Assembly (NCBI RefSeq): GCF_024519315.1
Contig: NZ_JANIIC010000003.1
Location: forward strand, 62,001-126,000
From: Streptomyces malaysiensis subsp. samsunensis
Lineage (GTDB): Bacteria; Actinomycetota; Actinomycetes; Streptomycetales; Streptomycetaceae
Reading direction: 5' to 3'
Length of the DNA stretch: 64,000 bases
Numbering within the stretch: the first letter of the stretch is position 1; every line of letters starts with the position of its first letter. Shown here piece by piece: positions 1-7,660 of this stretch. Made by a program: the position numbers and the translations under genes. The notes beneath the pieces were generated by a model that made no database searches, was not told where the DNA came from, and was given only the letters and a program-made list of their open reading frames with translations.

Positions 1-1
1 C

Positions 2-493
2 CTTCCGGTACGCGGCTATGTGTCGATGTGCTTCGGCGACCCCTGGGAGGGCGATGTGGAGCCCCGCAAGGTCGCCTCGGTCGCCCGCGGGCTCCTCGAT
101 ATGGGCTGCACGTCCCTGTCGCTGGGAGACACCATCGGTACCGGCACCCCCGGCCATGTCCTGGAACTCCTCGACACCGTACGGGGAGCGGGCATCCCCC
201 TGGAGCGGACCGCCCTCCACTTCCACGACACCTACGGCCAGGCCCTCGCCAATGTGCATGCCGCGCTGACGGCGGGCGTCACCGAGTTCGACAGCTCGGC
301 CGGTGGCATCGGAGGCTGCCCCTACGCCCGCAGCGCCACCGGCAACCTCGCCACGGAGGACCTGGTGTGGATGTTGCGCGGACTCGGCATCCACACCGGG
401 GTCGATCTGAACGCGCTGGCGGCCACCAGCCGGTGGATGGCCCATCACCTCGGCCGCCCGAGCCCCTCCCGCGTCGTCACCGCCCTCGCCTGA
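2..493 (+). CDS. Hydroxymethylglutaryl-CoA lyase-type TIM-barrel protein, 3' part only
   Basis: This is the C-terminal part of an HMG-CoA lyase-family enzyme, which cleaves 3-hydroxy-3-methylglutaryl-CoA or a related acyl-CoA to acetyl-CoA and a keto acid. The reading frame is open from base 2 and runs off the left edge, so the start is outside the window. About 163 residues are visible. They include LHFHDTYGQALAN, with the metal-binding His pair, and the active-site loop signature GGIGGCPYARSATGN, whose Cys is the conserved catalytic-loop residue of the family, followed by the typical NLATEDLVWML helix. The gene ends 218 bases before the Nit1C operon and has no evident link to it. A distinct substrate within the family cannot be excluded. 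Confidence 0.85.
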   Translation, partial: LPVRGYVSMCFGDPWEGDVEPRKVASVARGLLDMGCTSLSLGDTIGTGTPGHVLELLDTVRGAGIPLERTALHFHDTYGQALANVHAALTAGVTEFDSSAGGIGGCPYARSATGNLATEDLVWMLRGLGIHTGVDLNALAATSRWMAHHLGRPSPSRVVTALA

Positions 494-547
494 CACCCAC
501 CCGGCGCTCACGCCGACTTCCGGCCGGGCGGCCCGATGGGTTTCGCT

Positions 548-562
548 TTGCCTATGAGGCAA
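548..562. promoter_or_regulatory. Perfect 15-bp palindrome upstream of the Nit1C operon
   Basis: TTGCCT-ATG-AGGCAA is a perfect 6-3-6 inverted repeat in the 218-base gap before the operon, 150 bases upstream of the first start codon. Its size and position fit a repressor or activator operator. No cognate regulator is adjacent. The rest of the gap shows only a good ribosome binding site (GGAGGA) before base 712 and a GC-rich stretch after the lyase stop. Confidence 0.4.
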
Positions 563-711
563 CACAGCGTACGCACGCTGTCGCAGGTGGTGAGGAGTCT
601 GTAACTCCGCTTTATTCCGGATGACTCGGTTCGGCAATGGCCCCTGGCTGAAGTGGTCCCCACAAGCAGCGGTGAGGTGTCAGCACCTCGGCGCCTCGCC
701 TGGAGGACTTC

Positions 712-2046
712 ATGCCTGAGAGCTATTTCCACGTTCGTGGAACCCACGTCCGTGGAGCCCACTTCCCGGTCGCGGTGGTCGGCGGCGGACAGGCCGGCCT
801 GTCGATGAGCTACTGCCTGCGCCGGCGCGGTGTCGAGCACATCGTGATCGAGGCGAACCGGGTGGGACACGAGTGGCGCGAGCGCCGCTGGGACAGCTTC
901 TGCCTGGTCACCCCCAACTGGCAGTGCAAACTGCCCGGTTTCCCCTACCGGGGGGACGACCCCGACGGCTTCATGGTCCGCGACGAGATCGTGCGGTACC
1001 TGGAGGACTACGTGGCCTTCTTCCGGCCACCGCTGGTGGAGGGGGTGACCGTCACCCGGCTGCGCCGGGCCGCGAGCGGGGTGTTCGAGCTGACCACGTC
1101 CGACGGGGACTGCACCGCGGACCAGGTGGTGGTCGCCACCGGCCCGTACCACGCGCCATCCGTGCCCCGGATGGCCGAGCGACTGCCCGACGGCATCCAC
1201 CAGATCCACTCCTCGCACTACCGCGATCCGGCCCAGCTCCCCGAAGGCGGCGTTCTGGTGGTCGGCACCGGCCAGTCCGGTTGCCAGATCGCCGAGGACC
1301 TGCACCTCGCCGGCCGGCAGGTCCATCTCGCGGTGGGCAGCGCACCGCGCGTGGCCCGGTTCTACCGGGGCCGCGACTGTGTGGCCTGGCTGGACGACAT
1401 GGGCCACTACACCAGGACCATCGACGAATTCGACGAAGCCGACGCGGTCCGTATGCGCGTCAACCACTACGTCACCGGCCGCGACGGGGGCCGCGACATC
1501 GATCTGCGGGCCTTCGCCCGCGACGGCATGCGGCTGTACGGGCGGCTCACCACGATCCGCGGCACCACCCTGGAGTTCGCCGACGACCTGAAGGTGAACC
1601 TGGACCACGCGGACGCGGTGGCCGAGGGCATCAAGGACGCCATCGACGCGTACATCGAGGCGAGGGGCGTCCCGGCTCCCGTCGAGCCCCGGTACGTACC
1701 GGTGTGGGAACCCTCCGGGCAGCCGGGCCGCCTGGACCTGGCGGCGGCCGGTATCACCTCCGTCGTCTGGTCGACCGGCTTCCGTCGCGATCACCGGTGG
1801 ATCGAGGCACCCGTCTTCGACGGGCGCGGCTATCCGATGCACTGGCGCGGCGCCACCAGCGCTCCCGGCCTGCACTTCCTGGGCCTGCCCTGGCAGCACT
1901 CATGGGGTTCGGGGCGCTTCGAGGCGGTGGGCCGGGACGCCGAGTTCCTGGCCGGCCATATCGACGCCGCCCGCCGCACGGCCGACGTCTGCTCCACCCT
2001 CACCGGCGCGCCGCTCGAACTCGCCTCCGCACTCCCCGTCGGCTGA
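712..2046 (+). CDS. Nit1C flavin-dependent oxidoreductase (MSMEG_0569 family)
   Basis: This is a 444-residue two-dinucleotide-binding flavoprotein of the FMO/NAD(P)-FAD oxidoreductase type. The FAD motif GGGQAG lies at residues 24-29 and a second nucleotide motif, GTGQSG, at about 185-190. The sequence [16 protein letters not shown] after the FAD motif is typical of the MSMEG_0569 family found in Nit1C clusters. The start at 712 has a GGAGGA site; residues 7-17 contain a short duplication (HVRGTH, HVRGAH) before the usual family start, so the mature N-terminus is slightly extended. It is the first gene of the operon, and the next start is 10 bases after its stop. Substrate unknown; oxidation of a product made by the radical SAM or nitrilase partners is inference. 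Confidence 0.88.
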   Translation: MPESYFHVRGTHVRGAHFPVAVVGGGQAGLSMSYCLRRRGVEHIVIEANRVGHEWRERRWDSFCLVTPNWQCKLPGFPYRGDDPDGFMVRDEIVRYLEDYVAFFRPPLVEGVTVTRLRRAASGVFELTTSDGDCTADQVVVATGPYHAPSVPRMAERLPDGIHQIHSSHYRDPAQLPEGGVLVVGTGQSGCQIAEDLHLAGRQVHLAVGSAPRVARFYRGRDCVAWLDDMGHYTRTIDEFDEADAVRMRVNHYVTGRDGGRDIDLRAFARDGMRLYGRLTTIRGTTLEFADDLKVNLDHADAVAEGIKDAIDAYIEARGVPAPVEPRYVPVWEPSGQPGRLDLAAAGITSVVWSTGFRRDHRWIEAPVFDGRGYPMHWRGATSAPGLHFLGLPWQHSWGSGRFEAVGRDAEFLAGHIDAARRTADVCSTLTGAPLELASALPVG

Positions 2047-2056
2047 AAGCACCGCC

Positions 2057-2872
2057 ATGGTCTTCGACGCGCACCGCCACATCGGTGTCCTGCCCGCCCA
2101 CCCCTTCTACGGCGGCCCGCCCGTCAGCCCCGACACCACCGCCCGCGCCACGGTCGGTCAGCTGATCGCCGACCTGGACGCGGAAGGCACCGAGCGCGCC
2201 CTGGTCATCCCCAACTACGGGGTCCCCGATCCCGCCGTCGCGTTCTCCTTCAACGAACTGGCCGTCGAGGCCGCGCAGAGCGACGACCGGATCAGAGCCG
2301 GATTGTGGGTCTCGCCCCGCCCCGAGGACGAGGCCAGGACCACCCGGGCGCTGAAACTGGCGAGGGAGAGGGGCGTGAAGGCCCTGAAGCTGAGCTTCCT
2401 GCTGGGCGGCCGCCCCACCGACCCGGCCTGCCGGCCGCTGCTGGACCGCATCTTCGCCGAGGCCGCCCGGCACTCACTGGTGGTCCATGTGCACACCTCC
2501 CCGGGCGCCGCCTCCGACATCGACGAGGTCGGCCATCTCGTCGACCGGTACGCCGACCACGTGCCCGTCCACCTCGTCCACTTCGGCGGCGGGATGAGCG
2601 GCCACATCAAGCTCGCCGGCTCCCGGTTCTTCGACTGGATCACCGTCGGCAAGCGCGTCTACACCGACCTCTCCTGGGCCATCGGCTTCACGCCCCGCTG
2701 GCTCGCCCAGGAGATCGAGCGCCGCGGCATCGGCCACGACCGGGTGCTCTTCGCCAGCGACCAGCCGTGGGGCGACTTCGCGGGCGAGTACGCCCGTATG
2801 GCCGCGGCGACCGGCGGCGGCGCCCTCGGCGAACTCGTCTTCCGCGACACGTTCGCCGCGCTCTACGACTGA
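2057..2872 (+). CDS. Amidohydrolase-2 family metal-dependent hydrolase in the Nit1C operon
   Basis: This is a 271-residue TIM-barrel amidohydrolase. The metal ligands His6 and His8 are in DAHRHIG at the N-terminus, a further His occurs in VVHVHT, and the C-terminal Asp is in LFASDQPWGDF, the usual pattern for the amidohydrolase-2 (COG2159) group, which hydrolyses or decarboxylates small acids and amides. It is co-directional with its neighbours, 10 bases after the oxidoreductase and 41 bases before the next gene. As far as I recall it is not one of the core Nit1C families, so it may be a lineage-specific addition acting on the cluster product. No obvious strong ribosome binding site precedes the ATG; translational coupling is likely. 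Confidence 0.8.
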   Translation: MVFDAHRHIGVLPAHPFYGGPPVSPDTTARATVGQLIADLDAEGTERALVIPNYGVPDPAVAFSFNELAVEAAQSDDRIRAGLWVSPRPEDEARTTRALKLARERGVKALKLSFLLGGRPTDPACRPLLDRIFAEAARHSLVVHVHTSPGAASDIDEVGHLVDRYADHVPVHLVHFGGGMSGHIKLAGSRFFDWITVGKRVYTDLSWAIGFTPRWLAQEIERRGIGHDRVLFASDQPWGDFAGEYARMAAATGGGALGELVFRDTFAALYD

Positions 2873-2913
2873 CCGACCCGACCCATCTGATGCGTCACAC
2901 CAAGGAGACACGC

Positions 2914-3444
2914 GTGTCCGAGACCCCGGCGACCGCCGAACTCACCGACGTCGAGCAGAAGTCACTCCACGAGATCCCGCACCCCTCGCTGCCCGAGGGC
3001 TCCAGCATCTACGGTTCCACCAAGGTCTTCCCCGACTACCGGGCCGAGAACGGCGAGAGCTACTTCACCCTCGTCCATGGCATCGCGCATGAGTCGTCGG
3101 TGTCCTTCGTCGCCGTCCTCCAGGCCACCCGCGCCCTGCGCAAGGGCTTCGAGACCGCCATCTACTTCTACGGTCCCGGATCCCTCAACTGCCTGGCCAC
3201 GCGCGGCTTCCCGACCACCGGCAACTCCGCCTTCCCCGGTGAGCACAACATCAACAACCAGCTCAAGACGTTCATCGCCGAGGGCGGCAAGGCGTACTGC
3301 TGCCGCTTCGGCCTGTCGCTGCACGGCGCCCGCGAGGAGGACCTGATCGAGGGTGTCATCCCCACCCATCCGCTCGACGTCCAGGACGCACTGATCCACT
3401 ACGCGCGCAAGGGCGCCATCATCAACTCCACCTACCAGCTGTAA
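2914..3444 (+). CDS. Nitrogen starvation response protein (MSMEG_0572/Sll0783 family)
   Basis: This is a 176-residue soluble protein of the MSMEG_0572/Sll0783 family, a core member of Nit1C clusters. The GTG start at 2914 is chosen because AAGGAG sits at 2902-2907. Family-like segments include FTLVHGIAHESSVSFVAVLQ, FYGPGSLNCLATRGFP and the Cys-Cys pair in KAYCCRFG. Family members are induced under nitrogen starvation in cyanobacteria and mycobacteria; the biochemical role is not established. It lies between the amidohydrolase and the radical SAM gene (11-base gap), in the same operon. The similar small MSMEG_0570 family gene was not found in this cluster. Confidence 0.88.
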   Translation: MSETPATAELTDVEQKSLHEIPHPSLPEGSSIYGSTKVFPDYRAENGESYFTLVHGIAHESSVSFVAVLQATRALRKGFETAIYFYGPGSLNCLATRGFPTTGNSAFPGEHNINNQLKTFIAEGGKAYCCRFGLSLHGAREEDLIEGVIPTHPLDVQDALIHYARKGAIINSTYQL

Positions 3445-3455
3445 GGGGGCACGAC

Positions 3456-4547
3456 GTGAGCGTTGGCACCGGAACGACAGGTACGGCGGTGGACGTGCGG
3501 ATCATGACCCGCGCCGAACTCGCCCTGCGAGGAGTCGCGTTGGACGCCCCCGTGCGGCGGCCGGACGGCGCGGGCCCGAGCGACGACGGACACGTCCTCG
3601 TCGACGGTGCCAACGCCGCGCTCCCCACCAACCCGGACAGCCCCTACCGGGTCCGCGACGGCAGGGTGTGGCTCGGCGACGAGGACACCGGCCTGACCCT
3701 GACCGCCGTACGACGGCCGCGGTTCTACGACCTGAGCACCGCCGACGGCGTCCCCTACGAGCACATCGCCCGTCTGCACGGCGCCGATGTCCTCGCCACC
3801 ACCGTGGTGCAGACCTGCGTACGCTACGCCGAGGCCGACCGCTGCCGCTTCTGCACCATCGAGGAGTCCCTCCGCTCCGGCGCCACGGTGGCCGCCAAGA
3901 CCCCGGCCCAGCTCGCCGAGGTCGCCGAGGCCGCCGTGCGGCTGGACGGCATCAAGCAGATGGTCATGACCACCGGTACCACCACCGGCCAGGACCGCGG
4001 CGCCCGCACCCTCGTACGCTCGGTGCGGGCGGTGCTGGACGCCGTCCCCGGCCTGCCCGTCCAGGTGCAGTGCGAGCCGCCCGGTGACCTCGCCTGGATC
4101 CGTGCCCTGCGCGACGCGGGAGCCACCGCGATCGGCATCCACATCGAGTCGCTCGACGACGAGGTGCGCCGGCGCTGGATGCCCGGCAAGTCCACCGTCC
4201 CGACGGCCGACTACGAGCGGGCGTGGGACGAGGCCGTACGCGTCTTCGGCCCGAACCGCGTCTCCACCTATCTGCTGGTCGGGCTGGGTGAGGACCCCGA
4301 CGAACTCATCGAGGGCGCCGGGAGGCTGATCGAGAGGGGCGTATACCCCTTCGTCGTGCCCTTCCGGCCCATGCGCGGCACCCTCGCGGCCCGCGACGGC
4401 GTCCCCGCGCCGAGCGCGGAGCAACTGGCCTACGTCACCGAGGGTGTCGCGGCCAAGCTGCGCGCGGCCGGGATGAAGGGCGCCGACCAGAGGGCCGGCT
4501 GCGCGGCCTGCGGGGCGTGCGGCGTGCTCGAGTCGGCGGGCGGCTGA
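3456..4547 (+). CDS. Nit1C radical SAM protein (MSMEG_0568 family)
   Basis: This is a 363-residue radical SAM enzyme. The [4Fe-4S] ligands are Cys121, Cys130 and Cys133 in QTCVRYAEADRCRFCTIEE, a CX8CX2C spacing rather than the classical CX3CX2C but similar to this family. The C-terminus carries a second Cys cluster (CAACGACG), which could hold an auxiliary cluster. The central region fits a SAM barrel (TGTTTGQDRG, VQVQCEPPGD, GIHIESLDD). The next gene starts two bases after the stop. It probably does the key radical step in the still unknown Nit1C product pathway; the substrate cannot be told from sequence. Confidence 0.9.
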   Translation: MSVGTGTTGTAVDVRIMTRAELALRGVALDAPVRRPDGAGPSDDGHVLVDGANAALPTNPDSPYRVRDGRVWLGDEDTGLTLTAVRRPRFYDLSTADGVPYEHIARLHGADVLATTVVQTCVRYAEADRCRFCTIEESLRSGATVAAKTPAQLAEVAEAAVRLDGIKQMVMTTGTTTGQDRGARTLVRSVRAVLDAVPGLPVQVQCEPPGDLAWIRALRDAGATAIGIHIESLDDEVRRRWMPGKSTVPTADYERAWDEAVRVFGPNRVSTYLLVGLGEDPDELIEGAGRLIERGVYPFVVPFRPMRGTLAARDGVPAPSAEQLAYVTEGVAAKLRAAGMKGADQRAGCAACGACGVLESAGG

Positions 4548-4548
4548 G

Positions 4549-5982
4549 ATGTACCTCGACGGATCCGACACCGCACCCGTCTCCGGCCGGGCCCCCGACA
4601 TCCTGGCCCTGCTCGGCGACCGCAGCACCCTCGCCCGGCAGCCCGCGTTCCGTATCGCGGAGGCCGATGGGCCGGCCGATCTGAGCGCCTACCGGCGCCT
4701 GCGCCGGGACGCCTTCGTGTACGAGCAGGGGCTGTTCCGCGGGCATGACCTCGACGACCGTGACACCGACCCGCGCACGCTCGTGCTCATCGCCCGCGGC
4801 CGGGACGGCACGGTCGTCGGCGGAGTGCGGCTCGGCCCGGCCACCGACGGCCCCGACATCGGCTGGTGGCAGGGCGGTCGCCTGGTCGTCGCCCCGGCCG
4901 TCCGCGGCTCGGCCGGCGTCGGCGCGGCGCTGGTCCGGGCGGCCTGCGCCCGCGCCGAGGCGGAAGGCGCGCTCCGGTTCGACGCCACCGTCCAGACGCG
5001 CAACGAGGTGCTGTTCCGGCGGCTCGGCTGGCGGCGCGTGCGCGACGTCACCGCCGCGGGCTCGCCGCATGTGCTGATGCGGTGGCCGATCGGACGGATC
5101 GCGGCGCAGGCGTCCGCCGCCAAGGCGGCCCTCGGCCCGCTGCTCGACCCGCTCGCCACCGCCTCGCCCGGTTTCATCGGCGACGACGGCGCGCCCGTCC
5201 CGGGCACCGACGTGGTCGCCGCATGCGACGCGATCGTGCCGTCCATGGTCGAACGCGCCCCGGACTGGGCGGGCTGGTGCGCCGTCCTGGTCAACGTCAA
5301 CGACCTGGCCGCCATGGGAGCCGCACCCGTCGGGCTGCTCGACGCGCTCGGCGCCCCGGACGCCGCGCACGCGGCCCGCGTCCTGACCGGGCTGAGCCGG
5401 GCCGCGCAGGCGTACGGCGTCCCCGTCCTGGGCGGGCACACCCAGCTCGGCGTTCCGGCGGCCCTGTCCGTCACCGCGCTGGGCCGAACCCGGCATCCGG
5501 TGCCGGGCGGTGGCGGGCGCCCCGGTCACGCCGTACGGCTGACCGCGGACCTCGGCGGCACCTGGCGCCCGGGGTACCGGGGCCGCCAGTGGGACTCCAC
5601 CAGTCACCGCCGTGCGGACGAACTGCGCACGATGACCGGCGCGGTGGCGGCCGCCCGGCCCGCCGCGGCCAAGGACGTGTCGATGGCCGGCGTCGCGGGC
5701 ACCCTCGGCATGCTCGCGGAGGCGAGCGGCTGCCGGGCCGTGCTGGACGTGGCAGCCGTCCCCCGGCCGCGGGAGGCGGCCATGGGCGACTGGCTCACCT
5801 GCTTCCCCGGCTTCGCGATGCTCACCGCCGACGCGCCCGGCGCGCCACCGCTCGCGGCCGGGCCCGCCGAGGGGGCCGTGTGCGGGGAGCTGAGCGCAGG
5901 AGAAGGCGTCGGGCTGCGCTGGCCCGACGGAGACATCACCGAAGCGGTCACATCCACGGTGACCGGGATGGGACCCGCATGA
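4549..5982 (+). CDS. GNAT acetyltransferase fused to AIR synthase-like domain (MSMEG_0567/Sll0786 + Sll0787 families)
   Basis: This is a 477-residue two-domain protein. Residues about 25-185 form a GNAT N-acetyltransferase of the MSMEG_0567/Sll0786 nitrogen-starvation type, with GGRLVVAPAVRGSAGVG in the acetyl-CoA-binding region. Residues about 195-475 form an AIR-synthase/PurM-like ATP-binding domain of the Sll0787 type (NVNDLAAMGAAPVGLL, KDVSMAGVAGTLGML). In Synechocystis these are separate genes, so the fusion shows that the two activities work together. The ATG lies one base after the previous stop and the stop overlaps the nitrilase start (ATGA at 5979). Role: probably acylation and ATP-dependent activation of the cluster product; inference. 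Confidence 0.88.
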   Translation: MYLDGSDTAPVSGRAPDILALLGDRSTLARQPAFRIAEADGPADLSAYRRLRRDAFVYEQGLFRGHDLDDRDTDPRTLVLIARGRDGTVVGGVRLGPATDGPDIGWWQGGRLVVAPAVRGSAGVGAALVRAACARAEAEGALRFDATVQTRNEVLFRRLGWRRVRDVTAAGSPHVLMRWPIGRIAAQASAAKAALGPLLDPLATASPGFIGDDGAPVPGTDVVAACDAIVPSMVERAPDWAGWCAVLVNVNDLAAMGAAPVGLLDALGAPDAAHAARVLTGLSRAAQAYGVPVLGGHTQLGVPAALSVTALGRTRHPVPGGGGRPGHAVRLTADLGGTWRPGYRGRQWDSTSHRRADELRTMTGAVAAARPAAAKDVSMAGVAGTLGMLAEASGCRAVLDVAAVPRPREAAMGDWLTCFPGFAMLTADAPGAPPLAAGPAEGAVCGELSAGEGVGLRWPDGDITEAVTSTVTGMGPA

Positions 5983-6827
5983 CCGCCTTGCGCATGGCCG
6001 CCGTCGCCGCCGAGTTCGGCCGCGACCTGGAGGGCGCCTTCGCCACCGTGGAACGGCTGATCGAGGAGGCGCGCGCCGACGGCGTACGGCTGCTCGCCCT
6101 GCCGGAAGCCTGCCTGGGCGGCTATCTGCTCAGCCTCGACGGCGCCGAACCCGACGAGGGCCCGCCCGCCCTCGCCCCCGACGGCCCCGAGATCCGCCGG
6201 CTGGCCGCCCTGGCGGGGGAGATGACGGTCGTGGCGGGCTACTGCGAGGCGGGCACGGACGGACGGCGCTACAACAGCGCGGTCTGCGTCACCGGCGGCG
6301 ACATCCTGGGCAACCACCGCAAGGTCCACCAGCCGCTCGGCGAGGACGCCAGCTACGCCTCCGGGGACCGCTTCCACGCCTTCGACACCCCCGTCGGCCG
6401 GATCGGCATGATGATCTGTTACGACAAGGCGTTCCCCGAGTCCGCCCGCGCGCTGGCGCTGGACGGCGCCGAGATCGGGGTGTGTGTGTCCGCCTGGCCA
6501 GGCGCCCGCACCCAGGCCGCCGCCGATCTGGCGAAAGACCGCTGGAAGCGCCGCTTCGACCTGTTCGACCGGGCCCGCGCCCTGGAGAACCAGATCGTAT
6601 GGCTCTCCGCCAACCAGACGGGCACCTTCGGGTCGCTGCGCTTCGTCGGCAGCGCCAAGGTCGTCGACCCCGGCGGCGAGATCCTCGCGGACACGGGAGT
6701 CCCGGCCGGGATGGCCGTCGCCGAACTCGATGTCGCACAGGCCCTGCGGACCGCCCGCAGGTCCATGGGGCATCTGCGCGACCGGCGCCAGGACGCCTAC
6801 ACACCCGCGGCGGCGGCGACCGTATGA
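5979..6827 (+). CDS. Nit1-type nitrilase/carbon-nitrogen hydrolase, catalytically complete
   Basis: This is a 282-residue nitrilase-superfamily protein with an intact catalytic set: Glu43 (LALPEACLGGY), Lys115 (NHRKVHQP) and nucleophile Cys147 (MMICYDKAFPESAR). The superfamily hydrolyses nitriles or amides through a thioester on the Cys. Its place inside a complete Nit1C cluster supports the Nit1 subgroup, which has been linked to cyanide-nitrogen use in pseudomonads (from memory). The start overlaps the previous stop by four bases (ATGA), and its own stop overlaps the next nitrilase start in the same way. It is closely similar to the following gene along its whole length, so the pair arose by tandem duplication. 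Confidence 0.9.
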   Translation: MTALRMAAVAAEFGRDLEGAFATVERLIEEARADGVRLLALPEACLGGYLLSLDGAEPDEGPPALAPDGPEIRRLAALAGEMTVVAGYCEAGTDGRRYNSAVCVTGGDILGNHRKVHQPLGEDASYASGDRFHAFDTPVGRIGMMICYDKAFPESARALALDGAEIGVCVSAWPGARTQAAADLAKDRWKRRFDLFDRARALENQIVWLSANQTGTFGSLRFVGSAKVVDPGGEILADTGVPAGMAVAELDVAQALRTARRSMGHLRDRRQDAYTPAAAATV

Positions 6828-7660
6828 GCACCGTCAGGATCGCGGCCGCGGCCGCCCACTTCGGCCGCGACCTGGAGTTCGACCTGGCCCGTATCGCCAA
6901 GGTCATCGACGACGCCCGCGGGTCCGGTGCGGGACTGCTCGTGCTGCCCGACGCGGCGCTCGGCGGCTACCTCGCCGACCTGCGCCATCCCGACCCCGAC
7001 GTGCTGCCCCCGGCGCTCGAGCCCGACGACCCGCTCATCCTCGAAGTGGCCCGGCTGGCCGCCGAGATGGTGGTGTGCGTCGGCTACCGCGAGGACGGCG
7101 GCACCGAGCGCTACAACGCGGCCGTCTGTGTCAGCGGCGACGGTGTCCTCGGCCGCCACCGCAAGGTCCACCTGCCGGCCGGCGAGGCCGCCGCCTACGC
7201 CCCCGGCGACCGTTTCGACGCCTTCGACACCCCGGTCGGCCGGATCGGCATGCTCATCGACTACGACAAGACGTTCCCGGAGTCGGCCCGCTCCCTGGCC
7301 CTGGACGGCGCCGAGATCCTCGCCTGCCTGTCCGCCTGGCCCACCAGCATCACCAACCGTGCCCCGCGCATGGCCCAGGACCGCCAGGCCAGGCTCTTCG
7401 ACCTGTACGACCAGGCCCGCGCCGCGGAGAACCAGGTGGTCCTCGCCTCCTCCAACCAGACCGGTGCCCTGGGCGGCATGCGCTTCCTCGGCCAGGCCAA
7501 GGTGGTCGGCCCCGGCGGCGACATCCTCGCCCGCACCTGGGCCAAGGCCGGACTCGCGGTCGCCGAGGTCGACGTCTCCGCCGAAGTCGACCGGGCCCGC
7601 CGCACTCTGCACCACCTCGGCGAACTGCGCCCCTCCGCCTACCGGGAGACCTCGTCGTGA
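6824..7660 (+). CDS. Nitrilase-family paralogue lacking the catalytic Cys and Glu (predicted pseudoenzyme)
   Basis: This 278-residue protein aligns end to end with the preceding nitrilase. The position of the nucleophile Cys is Asp146 (MLIDYDKTFPESAR; codon GAC at 7259-7261 against TGT in the paralogue, three base differences). The position of the catalytic Glu is Asp43 (VLPDAALGGY). The Lys in HRKVHLP is kept. Without the Cys it cannot form the thioester of the normal mechanism. The frame is intact, the flanking sequence is well conserved and the gene is coupled by four-base overlaps on both sides, so it is probably selected as a structural or regulatory partner of the active nitrilase. A changed Asp-based chemistry is the alternative. 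Confidence 0.85.
   Translation: MSTVRIAAAAAHFGRDLEFDLARIAKVIDDARGSGAGLLVLPDAALGGYLADLRHPDPDVLPPALEPDDPLILEVARLAAEMVVCVGYREDGGTERYNAAVCVSGDGVLGRHRKVHLPAGEAAAYAPGDRFDAFDTPVGRIGMLIDYDKTFPESARSLALDGAEILACLSAWPTSITNRAPRMAQDRQARLFDLYDQARAAENQVVLASSNQTGALGGMRFLGQAKVVGPGGDILARTWAKAGLAVAEVDVSAEVDRARRTLHHLGELRPSAYRETSS

Noticed and set aside
508..1899. Long open frames opposite most genes, several above 400 codons
   Set aside because: They lie antisense to well-supported genes, have amino-acid compositions typical of shadow frames in high-GC DNA and show no domains.
5979..7660. Both nitrilases as active enzymes of equal role
   Set aside because: The second lacks the nucleophile Cys and catalytic Glu, so normal nitrilase chemistry is not possible.
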